Below, piece after piece: positions 44,055-56,229 of a DNA stretch of 64,000 nt (within the stretch, counting starts at the first letter, position 1; each line of letters begins with the position of its first letter). Below the pieces are notes generated by a model. That model was not told where the DNA came from. It made no database searches and saw only the letters and a program-made list of their open reading frames with translations. The DNA comes from Apium graveolens. Lineage: Eukaryota > Streptophyta > Magnoliopsida > Apiales > Apiaceae. The DNA is taken from positions 54,515,704 to 54,579,703 of the forward strand of contig NC_133653.1 of assembly GCF_009905375.1 (NCBI RefSeq), in the 5' to 3' direction. The position numbers were made by a program, and so were the translations under genes.

Positions 44055-44991
44055 AGAGAGTTTCTCAAAAAAAAATTTTGTTTTGTTTTATTTTATTTAT
44101 AGGCCAAACTTGCCTATCAATACAGTTGTTTATATTGATCATAGATGTACACCCATTAAATCATTGATCATCATCTACTTATAAGGCTAATAATAAAGCT
44201 CTACGTTACCCCTGTTTTCCAAAACTTGGCCTATCTAAGCAGTACTCAAATACTCCTTTAAGTCCTTCCTGTAATTTATCTTCCCACGTATCAGAACATC
44301 ATGTCAAATATCCACAGCCATGCATGAGGTGTTTCAAGTGTTGGACGGAACAGGGCCCTAAAATTTGAGGGTCATATTTTCAAGATGCAAGTATATATAT
44401 GTATATTTTGTTTGTTTGAAAAAATATAAATAAGTATAATTTTGTTTCTAATAATAAAAATATATAAATTGAAGAAAGGTTAAAAATAGTAAATATAAAA
44501 TAATTATAAATTATTATCTAGAACAAATTTTATTTTTAAAAAATAATCGTAAATATTAAATAAGTAACTAAAAATATTAGAAAAAATTACCAGAAGAATA
44601 AGAATGTTAAACAGTTTATACATTATATCATTTTCTGAATAATACATTTTTAGGTAATTAGTTTATTTTAAATTATAGTAATATTTACATATTAAATAAA
44701 AGTTTTAATTTAAAATATTAATTAATTGATGTTTATATATATATAAATAAGTTTAATATGAATTATGTTTTATGTGATTATCTTATTCTTTTTAATTACT
44801 TTATCTTAATGTTATGTTCTTATAATATTTTTAAATTTTATATTAATTATAATTACGTTAAAAATATAAATTTTGATTAATTTTTATTGTTGTATTATTT
44901 GCTAGTATTATTTTTGATAGTTAGGATTAGGGACACGTTTTTTTAGTTTTGCACACATGAAATCTCAGGCACGGCTCTGCAAATATCCATG
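44055..44991. other. AT-rich intergenic DNA
   Basis: Long AT-rich stretch without ORFs. CAGGGCCCTAAAATTTGAGG near 44350 and CAGGCACGGCTCTG near 44967 could be decayed ends of a hAT-like element, but they match poorly and no duplication is visible. Confidence 0.35.
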
Positions 44992-45470
44992 CACTACAAG
45001 AAATCTGGCCATTTACGACGGTTTTTTTGAACTGAAATCGTCGTAATTGAGCCATTTACGACGGAAAAAATTCGTCGCTTTTGGTCGAGTAGTAAGTTCG
45101 TTTTTTCGTCACAAGATAAAATTGCGTCGCAAGTTAGGAAGTAGGGGCCCATATACTCAATAAAATAATAAATCAACTTACGACGGAATTTATCGTCGTA
45201 AAATACCAAAATACGACGAACAATAACGTCGTAAGTTATATACTTACGACGGAAGAATGTGTCCTAAGTTAGAAATTTCCGACAGAAAAAACGTCGTATT
45301 TTAGAAGATGGGGCCTACAAGCTGGGAAAATGAAAATTCAAAAAAAAAATTAAATATGAAAATGGATACATTACGACGAAATATATGAAGAACAACCGTC
45401 TTAAGTTCATTTTACCAGAATAATTACGACGGAATGTTTGAAGAACAACCGTCGTAAGTTTATTTTTCCA
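44992..45470. repeat. CACTA left subterminal repeat region
   Basis: About ten copies of ACGACGG/ACGACGA or the complements (CCGTCGTA, CGTCGTAA) occur within 480 bp of the left terminus. They pair as local inverted repeats. They are predicted transposase-binding sites by analogy with En/Spm. Confidence 0.75.
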
Positions 45471-45785
45471 GAATAACCAAAAACTAAATTTTCAGTATCC
45501 GGCCATTTTCGGCTTCCAATTTAAATTCTCAACCTGGTAAAATTTTATGCAATCGCAAACTCAAAACAAACTCTAAACCTCGCAATCAAGTCACAATACA
45601 TAATTTACATTAGTTATACCGTAAATCCATACTAATTCACAATCAAAAGTAGAAAGCAAATTAAAATTCAGTTTACAAACACCCACAACCTAAATTCAGT
45701 TTACAAGCACAACTTGGTTATCTTACAAATCAGGTTTCCTGATTAACACAGTAGATATAACTAATTAAAATAAAATTACTATAGT

Positions 45786-45888
45786 TAATGAAGGGAGTAA
45801 CGATCAACATCTTTATCTTCATCTTCATCATTATTGCTTCGGAAGTTATTGCCATTCAATGGTGCGTTGTCAATTCTAGTACCCTGCA
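45786..45888 (-). pseudogene. Unidentified exon-like segment in CACTA
   Basis: On the minus strand a splice-acceptor-like TTTTTAATGCAG is followed by an open stretch ending in an acidic tail (NNDEDEDKDVDRY) and a stop. It could be the last exon of a transposase or a captured gene. No match is recognised. Confidence 0.3.
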
Positions 45889-46084
45889 TTAAAAAATATA
45901 TAATATCTGTAAAGTGTAATTAACTTGATACCAAATAACAGAAACTTTTACCAAATTGCAGCATTTGCATGACATGAGTAACTGTAAAGCCACATATACC
46001 CACATATACAAAAAAAATTGCTTAAAATAGTAAATCTTATTAGAACATAGGCTGATCAGGAGTTGTTCAATGTTGCTATTAATA

Positions 46085-46205
46085 CAATGATAAATGGATT
46101 TAAAACAAACCTTCTTAGCTCGGCCTTTGGTAGTCTGAAATTGTTGTCATGCATTCTGCCTCTTGAAAGCATGTATCTTCTTACGTTTATCGGCTTTCTA
46201 TCGAC
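46085..46205 (-). pseudogene. Captured fragment resembling splicing factor SPF30
   Basis: In one minus-strand frame the segment reads ADKRKKIHAFKRQNA, a stop, then QQFQTTKGRAKKV, which resembles the C-terminal basic region of plant SPF30/SMNDC1-like splicing factors. It is a short internal piece with a stop where a coding residue is expected. The identification is from memory of the family and needs a search. Confidence 0.38.
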
Positions 46206-46429
46206 AATAAAACACTTTATCAATAAAATATTAAGCGAAAATTGTGCAGGACTCAAGTAAAGCACGACAATGAAAGTAAAGAAAAGAGGGGAACTTTAGT
46301 GTTAATAGACAAAAATATAGGCAACAGCTGCCTAGGTGAACAAGACCCCTTCAACTTGACATAGCAGTTCCAACAATGTACAATGAGTGATACATAAGCA
46401 TGAAACGGAGCACTATGAATACCTCAGTT

Positions 46430-46940
46430 ATCATTTGAGCTTGCTTAGCTAGTCCTCACTAAAAGAATAATGATTTGCTCCAAAAGCTTCACATATTTTT
46501 AGGATTTTATTCTTTGCTTTTCCTCGAAGACGAAGACCGCAAATATATTTTTCTCCAACCTATATGATATTTCACCATCAGGAAGTCAATATTATCATAT
46601 ACGACTCGTATGTATATAAAAAACGATGCAAGCAATAACAATTATAGGTAAAACAAACTGAATAGGTAATGAAAGGACTACATATACGTTACGCAATTTC
46701 TCTACGAAATAAACTTTTCAGTTTTCACTACATCATCTCAAGTGAATATAATCAACCAAATCCAGAGGTATCAACCTTTTCCCCAGAAACAGGATCAATG
46801 ACTGGGTGCCCGACAACAGCCTGCTTCAAGTACACATTACCCCCGGTAGCACGAAATAAAATCCTTTCAAATGACATAGATTTCGCTTTAGGGACAAGAC
46901 CGCTTATAAAACTCAATTTAACTTTTTGCAGAGTACGATG
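46430..46940 (-). pseudogene. Captured fragment of V-ATPase subunit a (VHA-a)
   Basis: Two minus-strand exon-like pieces are present. The first (46752-46940) contains KSMSFERILFRATGGNVYLK followed by VIDPVSGEKV. The second (about 46430-46556) contains [20 protein letters not shown] and then SKQAQMITE-like residues after a break. Both are landmark segments of the cytosolic N-terminal domain of plant vacuolar proton-ATPase subunit a, in the right order and separated by an intron-like ~190 bp. A frameshift at the start of the second exon and missing flanking exons show it is a transposon-captured fragment. Confidence 0.7.
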
Positions 46941-47390
46941 ATGCAAGGTATGATAGAAAATGGGTTAAGACAAGGTGTAAGAGAAAGTTTTGAGCAGCAT
47001 GCTACTTTGTTGGCTCAAAATGTACGCCTAGTTGATCCTATGGACATTGCTTCCGACAAGGAACAAGTTTTAGCATCAGTACAGGTGGAGCCACAGTCGA
47101 ACTCTGGAAACTGGGTATCCAGTATTTTGCTAATTTTACGACAACATCTACCATTTTTATGGGGTTTTATCTGCTTTTGCACCTCTGCTTAACCATGTCT
47201 AACACAGTTCAAGGGTTTGAATTTGTTGGGTTGGACTTGCCAGATTCTGTTGGGGAAGTTATTGCATGTTTTATATTAGTTCTTCAAGGTCAACAGGTGC
47301 TGGCACTTGTATCACGTTTTATGCATGCCAGGGTTAAGAGAGGTATTTACCTAAAGTATGTATGTTCTTCAAGTCAATTTTGCAATTAAT
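46926..47390 (+). other. Unidentified coding-like DNA in CACTA interior
   Basis: An 88-codon + strand stretch (46926-47192; starts MQSTMMQGMIENGLRQGVRE) and a second (47159-47389; VQGFEFVGLDLPDSVGEVI) look more protein-like than the surrounding DNA. They may be fragments of captured genes or transposase C-terminus. I cannot identify either. Confidence 0.3.
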
Positions 47391-49080
47391 TTGAAGTAAA
47401 ATGTTTACTCTCCTGCTAAGAACCAGGTGATTTAGTAAGTACAGTCTCATATATATTTAACTGTGGTATGATACTGATAATTTGAGTTTGGTACTGCCAA
47501 CATGCTATACATGTCTAGATTTTGCGTTTCTAACCTAAATTAAATCAAGAGATACATATTTTTGCACTTTCTACGTTCTTATTGATTCCTACTGCTTCTC
47601 AAACAATCCAACTAGATAATATTTGTTTGTATCTAATCAGAACGTTTTTCATATTCATATGATGAGCATGACATATTTTGACCCTGCCTCTCATATTTCT
47701 CGCAAGAAGTGTGTATGTGTGTATTTTAGGTATTATATAGCCAGATAATTCCTACATCTTATACAAAACTAACATCATAAAACAACACATCAAAACTTAT
47801 CGATTGAGGCCCAAACGGCCTCCTATCCTTATGCCCTTTCCACCTTTCCTCCCAATCCTCCCCTTCTTTCTTCCCCCTCAATTGCTCGAAATCAATGGAG
47901 CTGGATAATCTGCTCCAGCAGCAGCACCAATAGGAACAAACGGATGGGAAAAAGCTGGAGTCAGAATCTCTGTTTACACCAAAAAGGAATCAACCCATTA
48001 GTTAAAATCACCAAACAAACAAAACCAAGAAACAAAAAATCAATCAAGAACCAAACTGTGAGACTAATATTTACCAAAAATAGAGTGCAAAAGAGCAGTC
48101 ATCTTGGAAGAATAGGGTGTTTAGTTAAAGCCCAGATGAAGAGAAAGATTGTATCAAGAAGTTGAAACCAAAACCTATAGCAAAGCCTCTTTAATTACAA
48201 AAGCTTTCAAAATCAAAACTAAAGAAAACAGATTGAAAATGGGGGTTTCGGGGTCATAATAAATAAAAATACCTGAGTAGCAAGGACAAAGAGAATACCT
48301 GAGTATCTATTCATTTTAATCGATCTAGTTGAGCAGCAACACCTTGACTTCTCCGAAGAGAATAGTCGAGATAATCACTAATAACACTAATAGGAAAATC
48401 TAAGAGACTGATTAGTTGATTTTAACAGAGGGAAGGAAGCGAAGCAGAGGTTAAAGAGAGATGAGGAAGAGGCTATCAATTAGGTTTGTGTTTTATTGAA
48501 GAGGGAAGTGAAATTGAAAGGGGGGTAAACGGGGGGAATGAATTGGATGAAGGAAGTGAACATGGATTAGAAATTTGCAATCGATCTAATTTACAGAAAT
48601 TCAATAAAAAATTTATAACAATTAAATTATATAATAATTAAAATTATTTATTTCCTATATTTTTTAACTAAGTATCATTATAATAATATTTAAAATAAAT
48701 ATCATTATAAGTCATGTAAGATAAATTTGAAAATATTTGATACTTTCAAATGATTAATAATCAATTTGTTTTAACATCTCATACAATTATATTCTTCAAT
48801 TGATGGAGTTGTATATTTACTAGATTTTTTTTGTTAATAGGATTATAAATTAATACCGTTATAATTTTGATAAACACATTGTTAGCAAGCTTGTAGCTGA
48901 TTATAATTTACCGATATATTAGTGACATTGTTATAATTTATTATCTTAATGATATAACCAAAATTTCGTATCAAAATAATTTTTCCAATACTATCTTAAC
49001 AATATTACTGACATTGTTATAATTAATACAATTACAATTTTGATAAATACACTATCTTAGCTGATTATAATTTTATTATA
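47391..49080. other. CACTA interior, no identified gene
   Basis: A CT-rich stretch (47820-47885) followed by ATGGAGCTGGATAATCTGC could be the 5' leader and start of a captured gene, but the ORF stops after 12 codons. From 48600 the sequence is AT-rich and includes early degenerate forms of the 176-bp repeat. Confidence 0.4.
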
Positions 49081-49089
49081 ATCCTGAAT

Positions 49090-50650
49090 TGGTGTTTCAA
49101 TATTTTAATTATTTTTCAACGATATAACCAAAATTTCATATCAAAATATTTTTTTTTTCATTTTAACATTCAATATCAGTTTGACCAATACAACTAACTA
49201 GTGTTTAATTATGAATTGGTGTTTCGATTATTTAAAAAATATTTTTCAACGATCCAACCGTATGGATGTCAATAGATATATATATATATTAGTGATATAA
49301 CCAAAATTTCATATCACGTCAAACATCAGTTTGAGTAGTACATCTAACTATTTTTCAATCATGAATTGGTGTTTCGATTATTTTAAAAATATTTTTCAAC
49401 GATCCAACCGTATGGATGTCAAGAGATATATATATTAATGATATAACCAAAATTTCATATCAAAATAATTTTGTTTGGTTTGCCATTTTAACAGTCAACA
49501 TCAATTTGGCCCGTACAACTAACTAGTGTTTAATCATGAATTGATGTTTCGATTATTTAAAAAATATTTTTCAACGATCCAACCGTATGGATGTCAATAG
49601 ATATATATATATTAGTGATAGAACCAAAATTTCATATCAAAATAATTTTGTTTGGTTTGCCGTTTTAATAGTCAAACATCAGTTTGACCAGTACAGTTAA
49701 CTAGTGTTTAATCCTGAATTAATGTTTCGATTATTTTAAAATTATTTTCAACGATCCAACCGTATGGATGTCAACAGATATATATATTAGTGATACAACC
49801 AAAATTTTATATCAAATTTTTTTTGTTTGGTTTGCCATTTTAAGAGTCAAACATCAGTTTGAGTAGTACATCTAACTACTGTTCAATCATGAATTGGTGT
49901 TTCGATTATTTTAAAAATATTTTTCAAAGATCCAACCGTATGGATGTCAACAGTTATATATATTAGTGATACCACCAAAATTTCATATCAAAATATTTTT
50001 ACTTGGTTTGTCATTTTAACAGTCAAACATCAGTTTGACTAGTACATCTAAGTAGTGTTTAATCTTGAATTATTATTTCGATTATTTTAAAAATATTTTT
50101 CAACAATCCAACCATGTGGATGTCACCAGATATATATATTAGTGATACAACTAAAATTTCATATCAACATAATTTTATTTGTTTTGCCATTTTAACAGTC
50201 AACCCGATGTTTGACTACTACATCTAACTAGTATTCAATCATAATTGGTGTCTCCATTATTTTAAAAATATTTTTCAACGATTCAACCATATGGATGTCA
50301 ATAGATATATATATTAGTGATATAACCAAAATTTCATATGAAAATAAGTTTATTTGGTTTGCCATCTTAACAGTCAAACATCATTTTGACTAGTACAACT
50401 AACTAATGTTTAATCCTGAATCAGTGTTTCGATTATTTTAAAAATATTTTTCAACGATCCAACCATATAGATGTTAATAGATATATATATTAGTGATATA
50501 ACCAAAATTTCATATCAAAATAGTTTTATTTGGTTTGCAATTTTAACGGTCAAACATCATTTTGACTAGTACAGCTAACTAATGTTTAATCCTGAATTAG
50601 TGTTTCGATTATTTTAAAAATATTTTTCAACGATACAATCGTATGGATGT
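49090..50650. repeat. Satellite-like array, nine units of about 176 bp, inside CACTA
   Basis: The landmark CAACGATCCAACCGTATGGA (or variants) recurs at about 49247, 49397, 49572, 49749, 49925, 50101, 50276, 50452 and 50628. Spacing is 175-177 bp except for the first (150 bp). Each unit also carries ATATATATTAGTGATA and a GTCAAACATCAGTTTGA segment. Units differ at a modest number of positions. There is no coding content. Confidence 0.88.
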
Positions 50651-50699
50651 GCTAATTTACGAAGGAATTCGTCATAAATTATTATCTGCAAAAAAAATC

Positions 50700-51400
50700 A
50701 GAAAAGTCAAATTTACCGCCAAATTTTTGGGGAAAAAGTTAAATTTCCCTTTTTGATAACTTACGACGAATTTTAATTTCCGTCATAAATTAGATGTTCC
50801 AATATTTTCCGTCACAAATATTTCGTCGCAACTTTAGATGAAATTTTATTTATTTAATTTCAAGTTAAAATTTTTTAAAAAAATATTTAACTTACGACGA
50901 AATGTTTAAATCGTCGCAATTTCAAATGATTTTTATTTTCCCGCCAAAAAATTGGGGAAAAAGTTAAATTTCCCTCTTTGATAACTTACGACGAATTTTA
51001 ATTTCCGTCGTAAATTAGATGTTCCAATATTTTCCGTCACAAATATTTCGTCGCAACTTTAGATGAAATTTTATTTATTTAATTTCAAGTTAAATTTTAA
51101 AAAAAAATATTTAACTTACGACGAAATGTTTAAATCGTCGCAATTTCAAATAATTTTTATTTTCCCGCCAAAAATTGGGGAAAAAGTTAAATTTCCCTCT
51201 TTGATAACTTACGACGATTTTTAATTTCCGTCGTAAATTAGATGTTCCAATATTTTCCGTCGCAAATATTTCGTCGTAAATTTAGATGAATTTTTTTATT
51301 TATTTAATTTCAAGTTAAAATTTTAATAAAAATAATTAACTTACGACGAAATGTTTAAATCGTCGCAACTTCAAATAATTTTCATTTTTTTTAATCGTGT
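50700..51400. repeat. CACTA right subterminal region: three ~222-bp tandem copies
   Basis: The phrase TGGGGAAAAAGTTAAATTTC recurs near 50727, 50952 and 51176. Each unit contains four to six ACGACGAA/CCGTCGTAA motifs in alternating orientation. The remaining ~150 bp to the terminus has further single copies. Confidence 0.82.
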
Positions 51401-51554
51401 CGTGCATAATTTTATTAATAAAATACTAAATTTACGACGGTTTTGGATTTCGTCATAAATAAATACGACGTTTTACTTTTTTCCGTCATAAGTTGGGCGC
51501 ACATTTTTTTCCGTCGTAAGTTGGCCGTCGTAATTGGCCTATTTTATTATAGTG

Positions 51555-52053
51555 ATACATCTAATGACTAATTACTTAACTACTTAACCAGTGATCTGTC
51601 TTTAGGAAAGGGAGAAACACTATATTTCAAATAGTTTCAGATTAAAACTATATTCCATGAAATTTTACATAAAACAGAAAAAAAGAACAATAATATTTCT
51701 TTAACGTGTTCATAAACCTACTTATTTAATATATAAATATCTTTTGATGAAACCAATTTATTGCAATACTAAATCAAATACATAGTCTGATATATAAATT
51801 TTGATTTTAAGGTTTGGTAGCAAATATCAATAGCTTTTTCTTTCTTAAAATTAGATTGAAAGTTTGATTACTGACACTGTATTTTTGAAGTCAGGATAAT
51901 TAAATTTTAGATGATATTTTATCAAGTCAAAAATCTTATTTTGTGATGTATAATTCATATTTTATAAGTTATGCGAGCGGCTAATTAAGTTACCTGGTAT
52001 TAAGAAATAAGAACAGAGTAAAGAAGTTATATCAAACAATTCATCTAACAATA
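51555..52053. other. Intergenic DNA right of CACTA
   Basis: AT-rich, no ORF or repeat recognised. Confidence 0.4.
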
Positions 52054-52350
52054 AGACCAACTTCAATAGATTCTAACATGTTTTCAAAAATATTATTATA
52101 AAAATGGATTTTAGTATTTTATTATTATATTTAAACTCAAGTTATGTATTTGAAATGTAGGAGAAAGAAATAAATTTTTTATTATTAAAAGCAAGATGAG
52201 GAAGCACTAGTAGTTCTTTATAAATAAGGTATGAGAGAAATATACTGACTTTTTAAGGAATTACTAGCATACTGCTGGAGCTTAAATTTGTCCAATATTC
52301 TTTAAATTTTAATTTAGGATCACATATATTTAACCTGTTGGAGTTGCTCT
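52054..52350. mobile_element. MITE upstream of the GDSL gene
   Basis: The ends AGACCAACTTCAATAG and (complement of the right end) AGAGCAACTCCAACAG match at 13 of 16 positions. The element is about 297 bp and AT-rich. It ends about 300 bp before the GDSL start codon, so it could affect the promoter. Confidence 0.5.
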
Positions 52351-52656
52351 AAGCAAATATAGAAATGGAGTTTGGAAATACCGGGAATTAGTAGGCATTT
52401 TAATACTCACTTAAAATATGGTTTTTTAAATAATTTTCCTTTTTTTTAAAATAAAAATATAATTTATCCGGTGGACGGAATACATACAGTATTACAGTAA
52501 TAGCAAATTTCCGGCAAATCTAACAGCTGTAAATTATTATTATTCCTTAAGAAAGAATGCATTTCTGACATTAATTTCACCCAAAGCAAAGGAGACCATA
52601 CTTTAAATTTTACCTAACAACACATATGACGTGTATATATATATAGTAGAGAATCT
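52351..52656 (+). promoter_or_regulatory. GDSL gene promoter region
   Basis: AT-rich upstream sequence. A TATATATATATAG stretch at about 52634-52647 lies only 10-20 nt before the first ATG. If that is the TATA box, the second ATG (52690) is the more likely translation start. Confidence 0.45.
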
Positions 52657-54619
52657 ATGGAGCATGTAGTACATTCTTATTCAAGCAACATGTCTACTAA
52701 TTACTGTTATATTTACAGTCTCCTTTTCTTCATTCCGTTTACTTTGGTATCAGCTGCTGAAAAGCAAACCTCAAATAGCACTAGTGATGCAGATAAACTA
52801 GCCATTTTTGTGTTCGGGGACTCCACGGTTGATCCAGGTAACAACAACTACATTCAAACTCCCTTCAGGAGCAATTTTCCGCCTTACGGAGAAAATTTCG
52901 TGAATCAGATTCCTACCGGAAGATTTAGCAATGGTCGCCTTGTCACTGATTTTGCCGGTAATTAATCTAGCTAGCCAGTACCTACTTAGCACAAAAAATT
53001 TCGCTTTATTACATATCTACTGCTATATATTGTATCAGTATTTTTTTTTTTTAATTTGGTGAACTTGTTTGCTTAGCATCTTATGCTGGTGTGAAGGAAA
53101 ATTTGCCACCATATTTGGATTCTAGGCTTAGCATGGATGAGCTTATGACTGGTGTTAGCTTCGCCTCTGCTGGCTCTGGATTCGACCCTCTCACGGCCAA
53201 ATTAGACGTTCGTCTCTTCTGACATATCCAAAAATTGTTCATGCATTATGCATACGAGTGTTATCTTTAGAACACGGCTTAATTCGGATTCTGAAATAAA
53301 TTTGCAGGGTACAATTTCGATGCCAAAACAAATGGAGAATTTCAAAGAGTATAAAACAAAGGTTGAAGCAGTGATTGGGACAGAAAGAACTGAAGCTCTG
53401 ATAGAGAAGGCTGTTTATGTAATCAGCGCAGGAACAAACGATTTTGTTGTCAATTATTATGGTGCCTCTGGTATACGAAGATATAGCTATTCAATTCCTG
53501 GCTACTCCCAATTCTTAGTCCAACAAATTCAACAGTTTATACAGGTCAGTATTTACATAACAGTATTATATATATGTGGGTTAATATTAATCAGCATGCA
53601 TGTCTGCTTTGATAGTTTGCAACTTGCAACTGCAAGTAGCAACAATTCTGCAGGGTTGTACATGGATAATATTGTTATTTCTTACATGATAAATGTTACA
53701 ACGTATGTTCCAACTTTTTCCATGCATACATGATCACTTAATAGTTCTCACTTTTAGGTCGAACATTATTGCATAGACCTGAATTGAATAACCTATTTGT
53801 ATCAGAGTCGTGGATACTTACACATGTGGTCGACATGCATCCATGGAACTACAATTTACTACTGATAGAGACAGAGTGTCTAGATCGATGTATTACATAT
53901 TTATCTTGTTTATATTTATTGTTTATAACTTAATTACGTACAACACAATATATTCGGTGCAAACTTGTAGTTGATAATTATGATGTGGTAGAAATAACGT
54001 TGGAGCTTTGTAATTATAGGATCTACAGGATGTTGGAGCTCGTAAGATAGTGATAGTAGGAGTACCTCCGTTTGGATGCTTGCCTGGCGCTATAACTCTA
54101 TATTCACACCATAATATTCTTGATCATAATCGCGAGTGTATTACAGAAATGTCTTCCGTTGCACAAGATTTTAATCATATGGTTATGCAAAAAGCTAAGG
54201 AAATGCAAGGGATTCAGTCCAAGATTTATCATGTTGACATATATAAAACGCTCATGGATATTATTCGAGATCCTGAAAAATATGGTATGGATATATATTC
54301 TGTCCGTTTAGCTTATCTTATAAGTTACTTAAAAGCGTGCTATATTGCAGCATCGAAAAAACGTTTGAGAATGTAAACATAACTAAATAGTGAATATGCT
54401 TGGTGTGATGGTTGTGGTGCAGGTTTTACTGAGGTAGATAGTGGTTGTTGTGGTACTGGCTTAATAGAAGTGTCTTATTTGTGCAATGCAAAATCAAGGC
54501 TTTGCTCTAATGTTTCTGAGTTTGTGTTCTTCGACTCAGTACATCCAACTGAAAGAACATATTTTCTCTTATTCAAGGCAATCATTCCCACCATTGATCT
54601 CATCCTCCAGTCAGATTAG
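52657..54619 (+). CDS. GDSL esterase/lipase, five exons, 376 aa
   Basis: Exons 52657-52957, 53077-53207, 53308-53544, 54020-54284 and 54423-54619 join in frame at GT-AG introns and give 376 residues, the normal length and five-exon structure of plant GDSL (SGNH) lipases. Block I is [14 protein letters not shown] with the nucleophile Ser; block III is AGTNDF; block V is [12 protein letters not shown] with the catalytic Asp and His. A signal peptide is visible ([18 protein letters not shown]), so the enzyme is probably secreted and hydrolyses ester or lipid substrates in the cell wall or apoplast. A start at the second ATG (52690, codon 12) would put the signal peptide at the N-terminus. No defect is seen. 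Exact substrate is unknown. Confidence 0.9.
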
Positions 54620-55061
54620 TTCCAGATCATACCTTTCAAACGTGGATCAGCCTTGGCCTCCGGTTAATTTTTTTTGCAGGCATAAATTAATTAATTCACA
54701 GCGCCAAGAAGCTGATGATTAGTTTGTAAACTGTCAAAATCTTGAATTTCAGTATGTTTCAGTTATAATCATGTTAAAGAAGCTGATATTATGTGAAAAA
54801 TACATCAGCTGTGTGATGGAATTATTATGTTTGCTACGTACATGGAGATTTATCACAAGTAAGGCAAAGCTCTATTCATTATAGAGCTAGCATGGAATCT
54901 GGATTATATATGTACATGCTTATATCTTTATACTTGACAATATAGCTATGGGAGTCCTTGTTTCATATACCTTTTACATAGCCTGATTCACTTTTATCTC
55001 ATTTTGTTGTCATTACTCATTAGTTCACACACAAACCCCAAACAGGATTAATTCAAGTAAT
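54620..55061. other. GDSL 3' region and spacer
   Basis: 3' flank of the GDSL gene. No canonical AATAAA was noted close to the stop. No other feature was seen. Confidence 0.4.
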
Positions 55062-55460
55062 ATAACCTTTTTTTTGTGTTCGGAGATTCCATGGTTGATC
55101 CAGGAAACAATAACTACGTTCGGACTATATTAAAATGCAACTTCCCACCGTACCCACCAGAAGATTTACCAGTCCCTGACTTTTCTGGTAATCTACTTGT
55201 TTAACTTAGAGTTGGATACTGTTTACTGTTTAGGCTATGATTGTAGCCCACAGGATTGCTGTGCGTGTTTACATGTTATAAGCATGTGGGAATATTATTG
55301 CGATTGATATTTGATCAAATGAATTTTTGAAAATAGCATCTTTAGCTGGTACCAAAGACTACCTGCCAGTCTGCCACCATATTTGGACCCAAAAGCTTCT
55401 CACTAGTGTTCGTTTGGCCTCCGCTGGATCTGGAATCGACCCTCTTACCCCGACATTAAA
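55062..55460 (+). pseudogene. Decayed GDSL lipase copy, exons 1-2 only
   Basis: Exon-1 remnant from about 55073 ([18 protein letters not shown]) lacks the N-terminus and has lost part of the block after NFPPYP. Exon-2 remnant (about 55336-55460) keeps ASLAGTKDYLP and RLASAGSGIDPLTPTL with internal deletions. The intron between is in the same place as in the neighbouring intact gene, so this is a tandem gene duplicate and not a retrocopy. Exons 3-5 are absent. Confidence 0.78.
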
Positions 55461-55843
55461 TGTTTGTAACTTTCTTAAATTCTCTTTCATTTTTCGTTGC
55501 CTTCTCTTTTCAACTACTCAAAAGTTTTTATTTTCTACTAACCTTTTTTGCACGATGCTAAAGGGCCAGGTTCGTGCGGTCTATTAATTAACTTCATCAA
55601 AATAGACCGATAACTTATGGTGGAAGGGGCTGCTCCTTCGACACCGTGCCTGGATCATTCGCCGCTGTGATGATGTGTGGTGGACTTCCTACAAAACAAC
55701 ACCGGAAATGGATTTTGGTTCCGCGGCGCCTCCGATGTGAGAATAAGAACTCGTTTTGGAGAAGATGAAGATAAATATGAATGTAAGGTGGCTGTGTGTG
55801 TATATGAGTGCAAGAGAGTGATTAACCCCAATATCTTACCTTC

Positions 55844-55863
55844 TTGGGCTATAAATAGCCCAA
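55844..55863 (+). promoter_or_regulatory. TATA box within a perfect 8-bp-stem palindrome
   Basis: TTGGGCTA-TAAA-TAGCCCAA. The box TATAAATA is symmetrically placed. A shorter palindrome with the same centre (GCCTA-TAAA-TAGGC) occurs at 57365-57378. Confidence 0.45.
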
Positions 55864-56229
55864 GGATAGGGTTTTGGGGTTGGTACCTTTAAATCGTAGC
55901 CATTGGTTCTAGGAGCGGAGGACACTTGGCTGGAGTGGATGCTTTACACGTGTCAGCGCGAGACTGACTGAGGAATGTTCTGAGAATCCTCTGACACGTG
56001 CCCTGATTATTCCCATGATTGATGGGTGATAGTTGTTCTTATCATGTGCTTAGGCAAGTGCCTCACGTGCAGGGATTTCCCAAAATTGGGCTTGTGGGAC
56101 TGGACCAGTTATGACTAGTAAAGTGTGCGGGACTGGACTAAGTTAGGAGTCCGGGCCTAGTCCATGCAGGAGCTACGTGTACTATCATGTGCCCCCACTC
56201 CCTTATGCAGATTTTCTGGATGGGGGAGT

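Larger units (their letters stand above)
44992..51554. mobile_element. Non-autonomous CACTA (En/Spm) transposon, 6.56 kb
   Basis: It begins CACTACAAGAAATCTGGCC and ends TATTTTATTATAGTG, the CACTA/TAGTG termini of the superfamily. Flanking trinucleotides are ATG (left) and ATA (right), a 3-bp target duplication with one mismatch. Both ends carry many copies of TTACGACG/CGTCGTAA in direct and inverted orientation, as expected for subterminal transposase-binding repeats. No TNP2-type transposase with conserved domains was found. The interior holds gene fragments and tandem repeats. Confidence 0.88.

Noticed and set aside
44340..44990. hAT element between CAGGGCCC and CAGGCACGG
   Set aside because: The end similarity is weak and no 8-bp target duplication was found.
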